Translations under genes and position numbers: made by a program
Assembly: GCF_022440845.1 (NCBI RefSeq)
Contig: NZ_JAKNTO010000001.1
Location: 1,798,001-1,862,000 of the forward strand
DNA: 64,000 nt
Origin: Ruminococcus sp. OA3
Lineage (GTDB): Bacteria; Bacillota; Clostridia; Lachnospirales; Lachnospiraceae
Reading direction: 5' to 3'
Notes under the pieces: generated by a model
Seen by the model: the letters and a program-made list of their open reading frames with translations, nothing else
Told to the model about the DNA's origin: nothing
Databases searched by the model: none
In this document: one piece after another, positions 26,339 to 34,817 of the stretch
Layout of the letters: each line of letters begins with the position of its first letter
How positions within the stretch are numbered: the first letter of the stretch is position 1

Positions 26339-26737
26339 CTAATCATCACACCTTGAATGATCAGGTCCATGGCCGGTAACATCTGCGATTTTATCGACTG
26401 CTGTGTTGGACAGGAACACAATTTCTGAAGGGACTCCCTGTGAAGTTTCACCTTCCAGAGTCAGCCCATTGTTGTTTTCCTTAAAATCAAGCGGCAGTGT
26501 CCGGGTGTAAAGGCGCCCAGTCTCATTATCCTGAATCTGAAGTGTGACAGAGGAAGAGCAGATATGATCCGGCAGTTCATAATTTTTATATTGAAGTTCC
26601 ATCTGTGCATTTACGGCCTGGATGATCTGGGAATGAAGATCACCGAGTTTTTCCTGTGAGTCTGCTTTGGCAGCTGCAATGAGATAGTCGATGGTACGTG
26701 CCATCTGCAGTTCAATTTCTGCATAGGGATTTTTCAT
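26339..26737 (-). CDS. Conserved-looking hypothetical protein, divergent from the aldehyde oxidoreductase
   Basis: 132 residues, no family recognised. The N-terminal half is predicted helical (IELQMARTIDYLIAAAKAD), the rest looks like a short beta-rich domain ending in DVTGHGPDHSRCDD, with one cysteine in that tail and a possible metal-binding His pattern. GGAAAGGAAG precedes the ATG at 26737 and a promoter fits upstream. It is transcribed away from the molybdenum island and towards araC; the spacing of 169 bases to the oxidoreductase leaves room for shared regulation. Confidence 0.65.
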   Translation of the reverse strand: MKNPYAEIELQMARTIDYLIAAAKADSQEKLGDLHSQIIQAVNAQMELQYKNYELPDHICSSSVTLQIQDNETGRLYTRTLPLDFKENNNGLTLEGETSQGVPSEIVFLSNTAVDKIADVTGHGPDHSRCDD

Positions 26738-26776
26738 AATATTCTTCCTTTCCAGTGTATGCCTGTCTATGTTTTC

Positions 26777-26805
26777 ATTATAAAAGAATACCGCAGAGAT
26801 GAAAA
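26777..26805 (-). promoter_or_regulatory. Promoter for the 132-residue hypothetical protein
   Basis: On the minus strand TTTTCA (26805-26800) and TATAAT (26782-26777) are 17 bases apart, about 40 bases before the start codon. Confidence 0.5.
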
Positions 26806-26906
26806 GCATTTTTGCATGGTATTTTTATGATGGTTCTGCTACTTACGGTCACAACTTCGGTTACCAGGGAAACGAAAGTCAACGTGATATTTAAGGAGGT
26901 TAATGA

Positions 26907-29642
26907 ATGGTTAAAAAAAGATTAGTAATTAACGGATTACCACGCACCCTGTTGGTGAATCCAGAAGACTCCCTGGCAAAAGTGCTCCGTGAGCAGCTTC
27001 TTCTTACGGGATGTAAGATCGGCTGTGATCAGGGTCAGTGCGGGACATGTACTGTCATTGTAGACGGAAAGGCAGTGCGTTCCTGTATTATGAAGATGAG
27101 CAAGGTAAAAGATGATACCGTTATCGAGACGATTGAAGGTATTGGCACACCTGAGGACCTGCATCCGCTGCAGCTGGCATGGATGGGGCATGGGTGTGCG
27201 CAGTGTGGTTTCTGCTCACCTGGTTTTATCATGTCTGCCAAAGTGCTGCTGGCCGAGAATCCTTCACCTACACGTGAGGAAGTACGTCACTGGTTTCAGG
27301 TTCACAGAAACCTCTGCCGATGTACCGGCTACAAGCCGCTCGTGGATGCGGTTATGGATGCAGCCAGCGTTATGCGTGGAGAGATGGCAAAAGAAGATCT
27401 GATCTTTAAACCGGTCGGCAATAAGATACTGGGGACCAGCTATATCCGCCCATCGGCGGCTCAGAAGGTTACTGGAACATGGGACTACGGTGCTGATATG
27501 GCGCTGCAGATGCCGGACAATACCGCCAGGCTTGCGCTCGTTCAGGCGGAAATTCCGCATGCACTGCTGAAAGGTATTGACTATTCGGAAGCTGAAAAGA
27601 TGCCGGGTGTGTACAAGGTGATTACACATAAGGATGTAAAAGGTAAGAACCGTATCAGCGGATTGATCACATTTGCAAACAACAAGGGTGACGGATGGGA
27701 CCGTCCGATCCTCTGTGATGAAAAAATATTTCAGATCGGCGATGCAGTTGCCATTGTAGCCGCTGATACGGAAGAGCATGCGAGGGAGGCTGCAAAGAAG
27801 GTAAAACTGGATCTGGAAGCACTTCCGGCTTATATGAGCGCGATGGAAGCGATCGCTGAGGATGCTATTGAGATTCATCCGGGCACACCGAATATTTATT
27901 ATGAAACAAACTGTATCAAAGGCGAAGAGACTGCGCCTATCATGGAGAGTGCTCCATACGTGGCAGAAATTGACGCTTATTCCAGCCGCCAGCCTCATCT
28001 GCATATCGAACCCGACTGCGGACTCGCGTATATCGATGAGGAGGGCAGACTGACCGTACATTCCAAGAGTATCGGAATACATCTGCACTCTGCGATGATC
28101 ACGGCAGGCATCGGTATTGAACCGGAAAAATTCCGTCTTGTACAGAATCCGGCAGGCGGAACATTTGGTTATAAATTCAGTCCGACGATGGAAGCTCTGC
28201 TCGGCGTTGCATGTCTGGCACTGGACGGACGTCCGTGTTCACTCGTGTACGATCAGTATCAGAATATTACGTATACAGGGAAACGTTCACCGGCATTTAT
28301 GCATATTAAGATGGCAGCGGATGAAAATGGCAAACTGCTGGCAATGGAAGGCGACAATTATATCGATCACGGTCCATATTCCGAGTTTGGCGATCTGCTG
28401 ACTATGCGTCTGACACAGTTTACAGGTGCGGGCTATGACATCCGCAATATACGTAATAAGAGCCAGACGGTATGTACCAATCATGCATGGGGGTCTGCAT
28501 TTCGCGGATACGGCTCGCCTCAGTCATTCCTGGGATCTGAGCTGTGTATGGATGTACTGGCAGAGAAGATGGGCATCGATCCGTTTGAACTGCGTTACCG
28601 CAACATCTACAGAGAAGGAACCGGATGTACGACTCCGACCGGACAGGAACCGGAAGTCTTCTGCCTGGAAGAAATGTATGAGAAAGCAAGGCCGATTTAT
28701 TATGAGGCAAAAGAACGTCTTGCCAGGATGAATACGGATAAACTGAGATACGGTGTCGGATTCGCAGCAGGTGTCTATGGATGCGGCCTGGATGGTAAGG
28801 ATGGTTCCTTTGCCAATATCCAGCTGAATCCGGACGGAACCGTGACGGTGTTTAACTCCTGGGAAGATCACGGACAGGGTGCTGATATCGGTACGCTGAC
28901 GATGGCACATGAAACACTGCGCGAAGCAGGTATCACACCGGATATGATCAAACTTGTTATGAATGATACGGCGCTGACACCGGCATCCGGACCGGCAGGC
29001 GGAAGCCGCTCCAACGTTGTAACCGGAAACGCTACGCGTGTAGCAGCGGAGATGCTTGTGAATGCGATGAGAAAACAGGATGGAACTTTCCGCACATATG
29101 ATGAGATGACTGCTGAGAATATTCCTACATTCTATGAGGGAACCTGGGTGGCAAGCGCATGCACGGACTGTGATCTGGAGACAGGACAGGGAGCACCGTT
29201 CTCCAACTACATGTATCAGTTGTTTATTCCGGAAGTGGAAGTAAACGTTGAGACAGGCAAAGTTCGAATTATACGCTTCACGACAGTTTGTGACTTCGGT
29301 ACAATTATCAATAAGATCGTTGTTGACGGCCAGGTTTACGGCGGCTGTACACAGGGCTTCGGACTTGGACTTTCTGAAGACTTTGAAGATTACAAGAAAC
29401 ATACGACCCTTGCCGGCTGCGGAATTCCATATCCGGAAGATGTGCCGGATGACTTTCATATCATTTATACAGAGACACCGAGGCCGCTTGGACCGTACGG
29501 TGCATCCGGATGTGGTGAGGGTCCTCTGACGGCAGGACATCCTGCAATCTTAAGTGCAATTTATAACGCGACCGGTGCAAGAATCACAGAGATTCCGGCA
29601 AAACCGGAGAAAGTGAAAGCGGCTCTGGACGCACTCAGGTAG
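26907..29642 (+). CDS. Molybdopterin aldehyde oxidoreductase (MOP type, xanthine oxidase family)
   Basis: 911-residue single-chain enzyme that oxidises aldehydes to carboxylic acids, very similar as far as I recall to Desulfovibrio gigas MOP (907 residues). Plant-type [2Fe-2S] ligands are Cys40, 45, 48 and 60; the second cluster has Cys100, 103, 137 and 139, the same numbering as in MOP. The molybdenum domains follow from about 190 without any FAD domain. GASGCGEGPLT near the end contains the catalytic glutamate (about 871; 869 in MOP). The cofactor should be molybdopterin cytosine dinucleotide with a sulfido ligand, matching the MocA-like, desulfurase and XdhC genes downstream. Physiological aldehyde unknown. 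Confidence 0.93.
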   Translation: MVKKRLVINGLPRTLLVNPEDSLAKVLREQLLLTGCKIGCDQGQCGTCTVIVDGKAVRSCIMKMSKVKDDTVIETIEGIGTPEDLHPLQLAWMGHGCAQCGFCSPGFIMSAKVLLAENPSPTREEVRHWFQVHRNLCRCTGYKPLVDAVMDAASVMRGEMAKEDLIFKPVGNKILGTSYIRPSAAQKVTGTWDYGADMALQMPDNTARLALVQAEIPHALLKGIDYSEAEKMPGVYKVITHKDVKGKNRISGLITFANNKGDGWDRPILCDEKIFQIGDAVAIVAADTEEHAREAAKKVKLDLEALPAYMSAMEAIAEDAIEIHPGTPNIYYETNCIKGEETAPIMESAPYVAEIDAYSSRQPHLHIEPDCGLAYIDEEGRLTVHSKSIGIHLHSAMITAGIGIEPEKFRLVQNPAGGTFGYKFSPTMEALLGVACLALDGRPCSLVYDQYQNITYTGKRSPAFMHIKMAADENGKLLAMEGDNYIDHGPYSEFGDLLTMRLTQFTGAGYDIRNIRNKSQTVCTNHAWGSAFRGYGSPQSFLGSELCMDVLAEKMGIDPFELRYRNIYREGTGCTTPTGQEPEVFCLEEMYEKARPIYYEAKERLARMNTDKLRYGVGFAAGVYGCGLDGKDGSFANIQLNPDGTVTVFNSWEDHGQGADIGTLTMAHETLREAGITPDMIKLVMNDTALTPASGPAGGSRSNVVTGNATRVAAEMLVNAMRKQDGTFRTYDEMTAENIPTFYEGTWVASACTDCDLETGQGAPFSNYMYQLFIPEVEVNVETGKVRIIRFTTVCDFGTIINKIVVDGQVYGGCTQGFGLGLSEDFEDYKKHTTLAGCGIPYPEDVPDDFHIIYTETPRPLGPYGASGCGEGPLTAGHPAILSAIYNATGARITEIPAKPEKVKAALDALR

Positions 29643-29685
29643 TTTAGCCTGAAAGTAACAGAGGGAAAGAAGTTTCCCCGTCCAT

Positions 29686-29730
29686 GGATGACAGGGATAA
29701 TCCACAGGTGATTATTTCTGTCATCCTTTT
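29686..29730 (+). terminator. Terminator after the aldehyde oxidoreductase gene
   Basis: GGATGACAG at 29686-29694 and CTGTCATCC at 29718-29726 pair, with an inner ATAAT/ATTAT stem, then TTTT. Confidence 0.75.
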
Positions 29731-29742
29731 GCTATCGTGTAT

Positions 29743-29770
29743 AAAAAGGCTGCCTGTGGCAGGCTTTTTT
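29743..29770 (+). terminator. Second terminator-like hairpin before the flavoprotein gene
   Basis: AAAAAG-G-CTGCC and GGCAG-G-CTTTTT with a TGT loop and one G-G mismatch. It can act in either direction. With the preceding stem it separates the oxidoreductase from the accessory genes. Confidence 0.6.
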
Positions 29771-29795
29771 GTCCATACATAAGGGATGTGATATA

Positions 29796-32054
29796 ATGGA
29801 AGTAAACCAGCAAAAACTTCATGAACTGGAACGGCTGTGTACACAGGAACAGCCGCCTGCGGCGATGGCCGCCTGTCCGCTTCATATCAACTGCAGAGAT
29901 ATCTGCAGGGCACTGGCGCAGGAGGACTTTGACAAGGCAAGGACTGTCTATGAAAAGGCGGCCGTCTTTCCTGAACTTTTAAGCACTCTTTGTGAAGAGC
30001 CGTGCCGGGATTCCTGCGCAAGAGATGCCTGTGGAGGAGGGCTGTGGCTGCGTGTCCTTGAGAAGGCAGCGGTCCGGTTTGGAAACGTTAAAGAAAAACG
30101 GGTATTTCTGCCTGGAAAAACACAGCGGGCTGCCGTGGTGGGAGCCGGTATTGCAGGAATGGCAGCAGCACTTGAGCTGGGGAAAAAAGGCTATGCGGTA
30201 ACTGTTTTTGAAAAAGAGGAAAAAATATGGTCTGCACTGGAAGAAAATTTTGGTATCTCAGAGGATATGCTGAAACGGGAACAGAAGCGTCTCGAAAAAT
30301 ATCCGATAACCATAAATACGGGACAGGAAGTCACGGATCTCGAAGGGCTGGCAGCTGAATATGATGCGGTAGTCATTGCGTGGGGAATACAGAATACAGT
30401 GCTGAACGTAAATAAAAATGATTTTCAGCTTGGAGAGACCAACCGTTTTAGCTGCGGCGATGCCATTCGTACCTCCACGGGACGTTTTGTGGATGCGGTG
30501 GCTGAGGGAAGGCGTACGGCGATCTCCGCAGACCGTTTTCTGAAAAGGGTTTCCATGGATGCAGGACGGGAGCAGGAAGGCGTCTACACTACCAGTCTCC
30601 ACGTCAACATCGCGCAGGAAGAAAACTTCAGGTCAAAGCTTGCCGGCAGTGAGCAGGAAATTTCCAGAGATGCGGCGGTCCGTGAAGCCGGACGCTGCCT
30701 GGACTGCAAATGTACAGACTGTACAAATGCCTGTGCGTTTATGCGGTATTATAAGGGCTATCCAAAAAAGTATCTGAGAGAGATCTATAATAATCTTTCC
30801 ATCGCCATGGGTACGCGTCATGCGAACAAGATGATCAATTCATGCAGTCTCTGTGGTCAGTGCAAAGAAGTCTGTCCCCATGGACTTGACCTCGGAGCGG
30901 TCATCCGGGAAGCACGGCAGATCATGGTGGAAAAAGAAAAGATGCCTCAGTCCGCTTTTGAATTCGCATTAAATGACATGAAGTACAGCAATTCAGAACA
31001 GGTATTTCTGGCGAGGGCACAGGAGGATGAGGAGAGTGCCTATGTCTTTTTTCCCGGATGCCAGTTACCGGCGTCAGCACCGGGAGCCGTGGAAAAAGCC
31101 TATGCCCATCTGCGGGAGCGGCTGAACGGAGGGGTCGGTCTGATCCTGGGATGCTGTGGTGTGATGGCGGACTGGGCAGGTGAGAAGAAGCAATACACGG
31201 AGGCAATAGAAAAGATTCAAAGAGCCTGGGAAAAGATGGGAAAACCGATCGTGATCGCCGCATGCCCGATGTGTCTTCGGGTGCTGTCAGAGGAGATTTC
31301 CGGTGTGGAATGCAGGGGTATCTGGGAGGTTTTGCTGGAGATCGGCCTTCCATCATCGTATCGTGGGCAGCAGGGAACGCTGATGATGCATGACTCCTGT
31401 GGTGCCCGCAATGATTTAAAGGTACAGGAACAGGTGCGGCAGCTGGCAAGGGCAATGGGATATGAACTCAGGGAGGGGACATACCGCGGGGAACAGACGG
31501 CGTGCTGCGGATACGGCGGTCTGACGCAGATTTCAAATCCGGAAGTTGCGGATCTGATGACAGAACAATGTCTGACAGACGGAGCAGAATTCTATCTGAC
31601 ATACTGCATCAACTGCAGAGAACGTTTTCGGAAAGGCGGGGCTGTGGCTGTACATATTCTGGAACTGATCTACGATACGGAGGACGCATACAAGAGAGCG
31701 TATCCCGGGTATTCAATGCGATGGGACAACCGATTGCTGCTGCGCCGTGCAGTATTGGAAAGATTCTGGAATGAAAAGACGGTGGATGAGGTACGGATGG
31801 AACTGCAGTATGACGATCAGGTGAAGCAGATGCTGGAAGAACGGAAAATCCTGGACAGTGATATACGGGCCGTGTTGGCGCGCGCGCAGGAAGGATACAG
31901 TGTCAGAGATCAGAAAAGCGGCTGGTCAGTCGCGCATCGGCAGGTGGGGAATGTGACGTTCTGGGTGTATTATCATGAGACTCAAAACGGAGCCTATGTG
32001 ATCGGGAAGGCGTATGCACATCGGATGACGATTTCGAATGAGGGCGAGGGATAG
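29796..32054 (+). CDS. Flavoprotein/iron-sulfur fusion with HdrB-like CCG domains
   Basis: 752 residues. Residues 1-100 resemble the Cys-rich N-terminal domain of glutamate synthase small subunits (Cys27, 33, 37, 66, 70, 74, 79). AAVVGAGIAGMAAALELG at 112-129 binds FAD. The NADPH Rossmann domain that normally follows is absent: the FAD fold closes near 250. Cys301-313 and 350-360 (CSLCGQCKEVC) bind two [4Fe-4S] clusters, and 415-640 is an HdrB/GlpC-type region with CCG at 453 and 570. The last 110 residues form an unknown domain. It probably carries electrons away from the aldehyde oxidoreductase to a partner other than NAD(P). From memory a DVU1558-type protein. Confidence 0.8.
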   Translation: MEVNQQKLHELERLCTQEQPPAAMAACPLHINCRDICRALAQEDFDKARTVYEKAAVFPELLSTLCEEPCRDSCARDACGGGLWLRVLEKAAVRFGNVKEKRVFLPGKTQRAAVVGAGIAGMAAALELGKKGYAVTVFEKEEKIWSALEENFGISEDMLKREQKRLEKYPITINTGQEVTDLEGLAAEYDAVVIAWGIQNTVLNVNKNDFQLGETNRFSCGDAIRTSTGRFVDAVAEGRRTAISADRFLKRVSMDAGREQEGVYTTSLHVNIAQEENFRSKLAGSEQEISRDAAVREAGRCLDCKCTDCTNACAFMRYYKGYPKKYLREIYNNLSIAMGTRHANKMINSCSLCGQCKEVCPHGLDLGAVIREARQIMVEKEKMPQSAFEFALNDMKYSNSEQVFLARAQEDEESAYVFFPGCQLPASAPGAVEKAYAHLRERLNGGVGLILGCCGVMADWAGEKKQYTEAIEKIQRAWEKMGKPIVIAACPMCLRVLSEEISGVECRGIWEVLLEIGLPSSYRGQQGTLMMHDSCGARNDLKVQEQVRQLARAMGYELREGTYRGEQTACCGYGGLTQISNPEVADLMTEQCLTDGAEFYLTYCINCRERFRKGGAVAVHILELIYDTEDAYKRAYPGYSMRWDNRLLLRRAVLERFWNEKTVDEVRMELQYDDQVKQMLEERKILDSDIRAVLARAQEGYSVRDQKSGWSVAHRQVGNVTFWVYYHETQNGAYVIGKAYAHRMTISNEGEG

Positions 32055-32057
32055 GCG

Positions 32058-32279
32058 ATGTCAGAAAAATATTATGAGTCCTGGGATTTTGAGCCGGGGA
32101 GCCTGATCTGCGAAAAATGTCAGGTGTCAATGGTACCGGGAGAGATCGTGCTCCACTATATGGGAAATGATTTTCCGATTCTGATGCCGAAATGTCCGTG
32201 CTGCGGACAGGCATTTCTTCCGGAGGAGCTCGCTCTGGGAAAAATCTTTCAGGTAGAACAGGCACTCGAGGATAAATAA
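32058..32279 (+). CDS. Small Cys-rich redox or zinc-ribbon protein
   Basis: 73 residues with CEKC at 18-21 and CPCCG at 46-50, a spacing that suits a rubredoxin-like iron centre or zinc ribbon. I recall this as the DVU_1557-type redox protein group found beside MOP-type oxidoreductases. It starts 3 bases after the flavoprotein stop, so it is co-translated. Role unproven; an electron carrier between the oxidoreductase and the flavoprotein is plausible. Confidence 0.75.
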   Translation: MSEKYYESWDFEPGSLICEKCQVSMVPGEIVLHYMGNDFPILMPKCPCCGQAFLPEELALGKIFQVEQALEDK

Positions 32280-32302
32280 CGACGGGAAAGGGAGGGACGC
32301 TG

Positions 32303-32734
32303 ATGGATTTGAAGGAACGTTTGCTGGAACTTGGGCTGCAGGGATTTGAGTGCAGTCAGATCATGATGATGATCGTACTGGAGCTGGAAGGGAAAGAAAA
32401 TCCGGATTTGATCCGTGCGGTAAGCGGACTGACCGGCGGGATGGGCCATGGCGGCGGAATGTGTGGTGCGCTGACTGGCGGATGCTGTGTGCTGGGAGTG
32501 TTCACCGGAAAAGGGGATCCTGAGGAGATGGAGGACAACCGTTGCCATGAAATCATTCAGGAGTATACCGGCTGGTTTCGGGAACGATACATGCCGCAGT
32601 ATGGCAGCACGGACTGCATGCAGATCATTGGAGGAGATTTTTCAAAATGTCTGACAGTGTGTGCCCCCATTATTGAGGAGTGCTGCGGGAAGATACTGGA
32701 ATTACTGACAGAATATGAGATCTTAGAGGGATAA
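32303..32734 (+). CDS. C_GCAxxG_C_C family protein
   Basis: 143 residues of the C_GCAxxG_C_C family, named for its spaced cysteines: Cys17, the GMCGALTGG core with Cys54, Cys61-62, Cys105, Cys116, Cys120 and Cys127-128. These probably bind a metal or iron-sulfur cluster. Members are often found with redox enzymes or as predicted redox partners, but no reaction is known. Its place between the Cys-rich protein and the MocA-like gene, all with short gaps, makes it part of the oxidoreductase system. Confidence 0.82.
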   Translation: MDLKERLLELGLQGFECSQIMMMIVLELEGKENPDLIRAVSGLTGGMGHGGGMCGALTGGCCVLGVFTGKGDPEEMEDNRCHEIIQEYTGWFRERYMPQYGSTDCMQIIGGDFSKCLTVCAPIIEECCGKILELLTEYEILEG

Positions 32735-32739
32735 AACAG

Positions 32740-33378
32740 GTGAAGGACATCATGAAGAACAGATTTGAAAACTATACCGTAGTCATAGTAGCTGCCGGCT
32801 GCTCAAGGAGAATGAAGAAGTTTAAACCACTTCTCCCACTGGGAGATGGCTGCATTCTGGAATCTACCATCAACAGTTTCCGGCATGCAGGTCTCGATCA
32901 CATTGAAGTTGTGGTGGGGTATCAGAGGCATAAAGTGATTCCGCTGCTTCGGAGAATGAAAGTCCATTATTCGGAGAATAAAGATTATGATGAGACGGAT
33001 ATGATGGAATCTGTCAGGATTGGTATCCGTGCCGTGAGACCGGGAACACAGGGGATATTGTTTTGTCCGGGGGATGTACCTCTGATCGCACCGGAGACGA
33101 TCGTGCGTGTCGCAGAGACTTTTCAGGAGAAACAGCCAAAACTGCTCATTCCCACATTTCAGGGGAAGCCGGGGCATCCGCCAATGTTCTCCGGAAACGT
33201 AATCAAAGGAATTCTGGAATACCGGGGAGAGGAGGGGTTGAGAGGAGTTTTCAAACGTTACGCGGACAGCACCTGTTTTCTGGAGGTTGACGATGAAGAG
33301 ATCCTTCAGGATACGGACCTGCCGGGTGATTATGAGCGGTTGCTGAGGGCGTATGATCTGCGGCAGAAAGGAAGATGA
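32740..33378 (+). CDS. NTP transferase, MocA-like (probable molybdopterin cytidylyltransferase)
   Basis: 212 residues with a nucleotidyltransferase fold: VIVAAGCSRRMKKFKPLLPL near residue 15 binds the nucleotide, CPGDVPLI near 108 holds metal-binding aspartate, and GKPGHPPMFSG near 145 is typical of MocA/MobA proteins. It would attach CMP to molybdopterin, giving the cofactor used by MOP-type enzymes. I also know a DVU_1551-type label for this group. GTG at 32740 follows GAGGGA by 8 bases; ATG at 32752 is an alternative start. Confidence 0.82.
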   Translation: MKDIMKNRFENYTVVIVAAGCSRRMKKFKPLLPLGDGCILESTINSFRHAGLDHIEVVVGYQRHKVIPLLRRMKVHYSENKDYDETDMMESVRIGIRAVRPGTQGILFCPGDVPLIAPETIVRVAETFQEKQPKLLIPTFQGKPGHPPMFSGNVIKGILEYRGEEGLRGVFKRYADSTCFLEVDDEEILQDTDLPGDYERLLRAYDLRQKGR

Positions 33379-33380
33379 GA

Positions 33381-34499
33381 ATGATCTATCTGAACAATGC
33401 GGCGACTTCGTGGCCGAAGGCAGAGGGACTTTCCGGATATATGAAGGAAGTGTTCCAAAACCTTCCGGGTCATGGAAACCGTGCGACACTGACTGACCAT
33501 GTAGCGGAGCGTACCTGCAGGAATTATCTGGCCGAGCTTTTGAAAGTACGGGATGAGGCCTGTATCGTGTATGCTTCCTGTGCCACCCATGCATTGAACA
33601 TGGGATTACTGGGGTTCCCATGGAGAGACGGGGACATCGTGCTGACAACAGCGGCAGAGCATAATGCAGTGCTGAGACCGTTGTATTTTCTGCAGAAACA
33701 GGGGAAACTCCGGTATCATGTGATGCCGGTTGACCGAAGCGGACGCCTGACCCAAGATACGCTGGCACAGTTTTTGAAGGAGTACCGGCCCCGGATGGTC
33801 ATACTGACACATGGCTCCAATGTGACGGGAGCAGTCAATGATGCCGCAGGCCTGACGGCACTGGCAAAGGAATACGGCTGTACGGTCTTTCTGGACGCTT
33901 CGCAGACTGTGGGGTTATATCCTGTTGAACCAGAGATCTGGGGGATCGATATGGTGGCATTGACCGGGCATAAATATCTGCTGGGTCCCCAGGGAACAGG
34001 GGCATTGTATGTTTCCGGCAATACGGAACTGACACCGGTGCTGACGGGAGGAACCGGAATCCGCTCCGATGAGGACGAGATGCCGGATGAGATGCCGATT
34101 CATCTGGAAGCGGGAACTCAGAATGAACAATCTTTAAGCGGACTTGCGTTTTCCATCGGATGGGCAAGAGAACATCCAATGAATCTTAAGCGTACGCTTG
34201 GTTATATCCGCAGGCTGGAAAAGGTTCTTCGGGTTCTCGGATGTCATGTGGCAGAGGTAGAAGACATGAGGACACCGGTACTGACATTCGCTTCGAATTC
34301 TCTGGAAGCGGAGGATATCGGTGATATGCTGGCCGGAGGCTTTGACATTATCTGCCGTACGGGACTGCACTGTGCACCGCTGATCTTTCCGGCAATCGGG
34401 ATGCCGAAAACAGGCAGCGTACGTTTCAGCCTCTCCCGCTTCACCACAGAGGAGGAGATCGCGGAGACGGAAGAGGCGTTAAAGGCGGTGCTGCTATGA
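33381..34499 (+). CDS. Cysteine desulfurase-like aminotransferase class V enzyme
   Basis: 372 residues, PLP-dependent. Lys198 in ALTGHKYLLGPQG forms the PLP aldimine and Cys331 in CRTGLHCAP is placed as the persulfide cysteine of NifS/SufS-type enzymes. It may supply sulfur for the terminal Mo=S ligand that xanthine-oxidase-family enzymes need. ATG at 33381 gives proper spacing from AAAGGAAG; ATG at 33375 overlaps the previous stop codon and lies next to that site. The downstream gene overlaps the end by 4 bases. Confidence 0.82.
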   Translation: MIYLNNAATSWPKAEGLSGYMKEVFQNLPGHGNRATLTDHVAERTCRNYLAELLKVRDEACIVYASCATHALNMGLLGFPWRDGDIVLTTAAEHNAVLRPLYFLQKQGKLRYHVMPVDRSGRLTQDTLAQFLKEYRPRMVILTHGSNVTGAVNDAAGLTALAKEYGCTVFLDASQTVGLYPVEPEIWGIDMVALTGHKYLLGPQGTGALYVSGNTELTPVLTGGTGIRSDEDEMPDEMPIHLEAGTQNEQSLSGLAFSIGWAREHPMNLKRTLGYIRRLEKVLRVLGCHVAEVEDMRTPVLTFASNSLEAEDIGDMLAGGFDIICRTGLHCAPLIFPAIGMPKTGSVRFSLSRFTTEEEIAETEEALKAVLL

Positions 34500-34798
34500 A
34501 AGAATATTTTACATGTAAGAAAGCAGAGAATTGTTTTGCCAATGCTAAATCTTTCCATTACCTTCTAAAACGTCCGATCGATGAAGCCATGCTGGAGAAA
34601 TTTGCAGACTGGGGAAATCTCACGGTAAAGAGGAATTTTCGGCGTCCGTTTTTCATGATGGAGACCGCATACGGCGTAAAGGTAAAAGGGATCCTGAATG
34701 ATGTGATAGTAAAAGCCGGTTTTGCCGATGACGGGTGGGAAGATCAAAAACAGGAATTTGAACAGCAGCTTTTCGGGATTTTGGAAAAACTGCCGTGA
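34496..34798 (+). CDS. Uncharacterised 100-residue protein of the molybdenum island
   Basis: One hundred residues, no family recognised. It begins with CKKAENC-type cysteines (Cys7 and Cys13), has a basic middle (TVKRNFRRPFFMMETAYG) and an acidic helical end. It overlaps the desulfurase-like gene by ATGA and is followed 19 bases later by the radical SAM gene, so it is translated together with both. A small accessory or carrier role is possible but there is no direct evidence. Confidence 0.65.
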   Translation: MKEYFTCKKAENCFANAKSFHYLLKRPIDEAMLEKFADWGNLTVKRNFRRPFFMMETAYGVKVKGILNDVIVKAGFADDGWEDQKQEFEQQLFGILEKLP

Positions 34799-34817
34799 GA
34801 CGGCAGGAGGAAACGTC

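Noticed and set aside
28524-29540. 338-codon minus-strand frame opposite the aldehyde oxidoreductase
   Set aside because: Shadow of a strongly conserved gene; composition is unnatural and there are no start signals.
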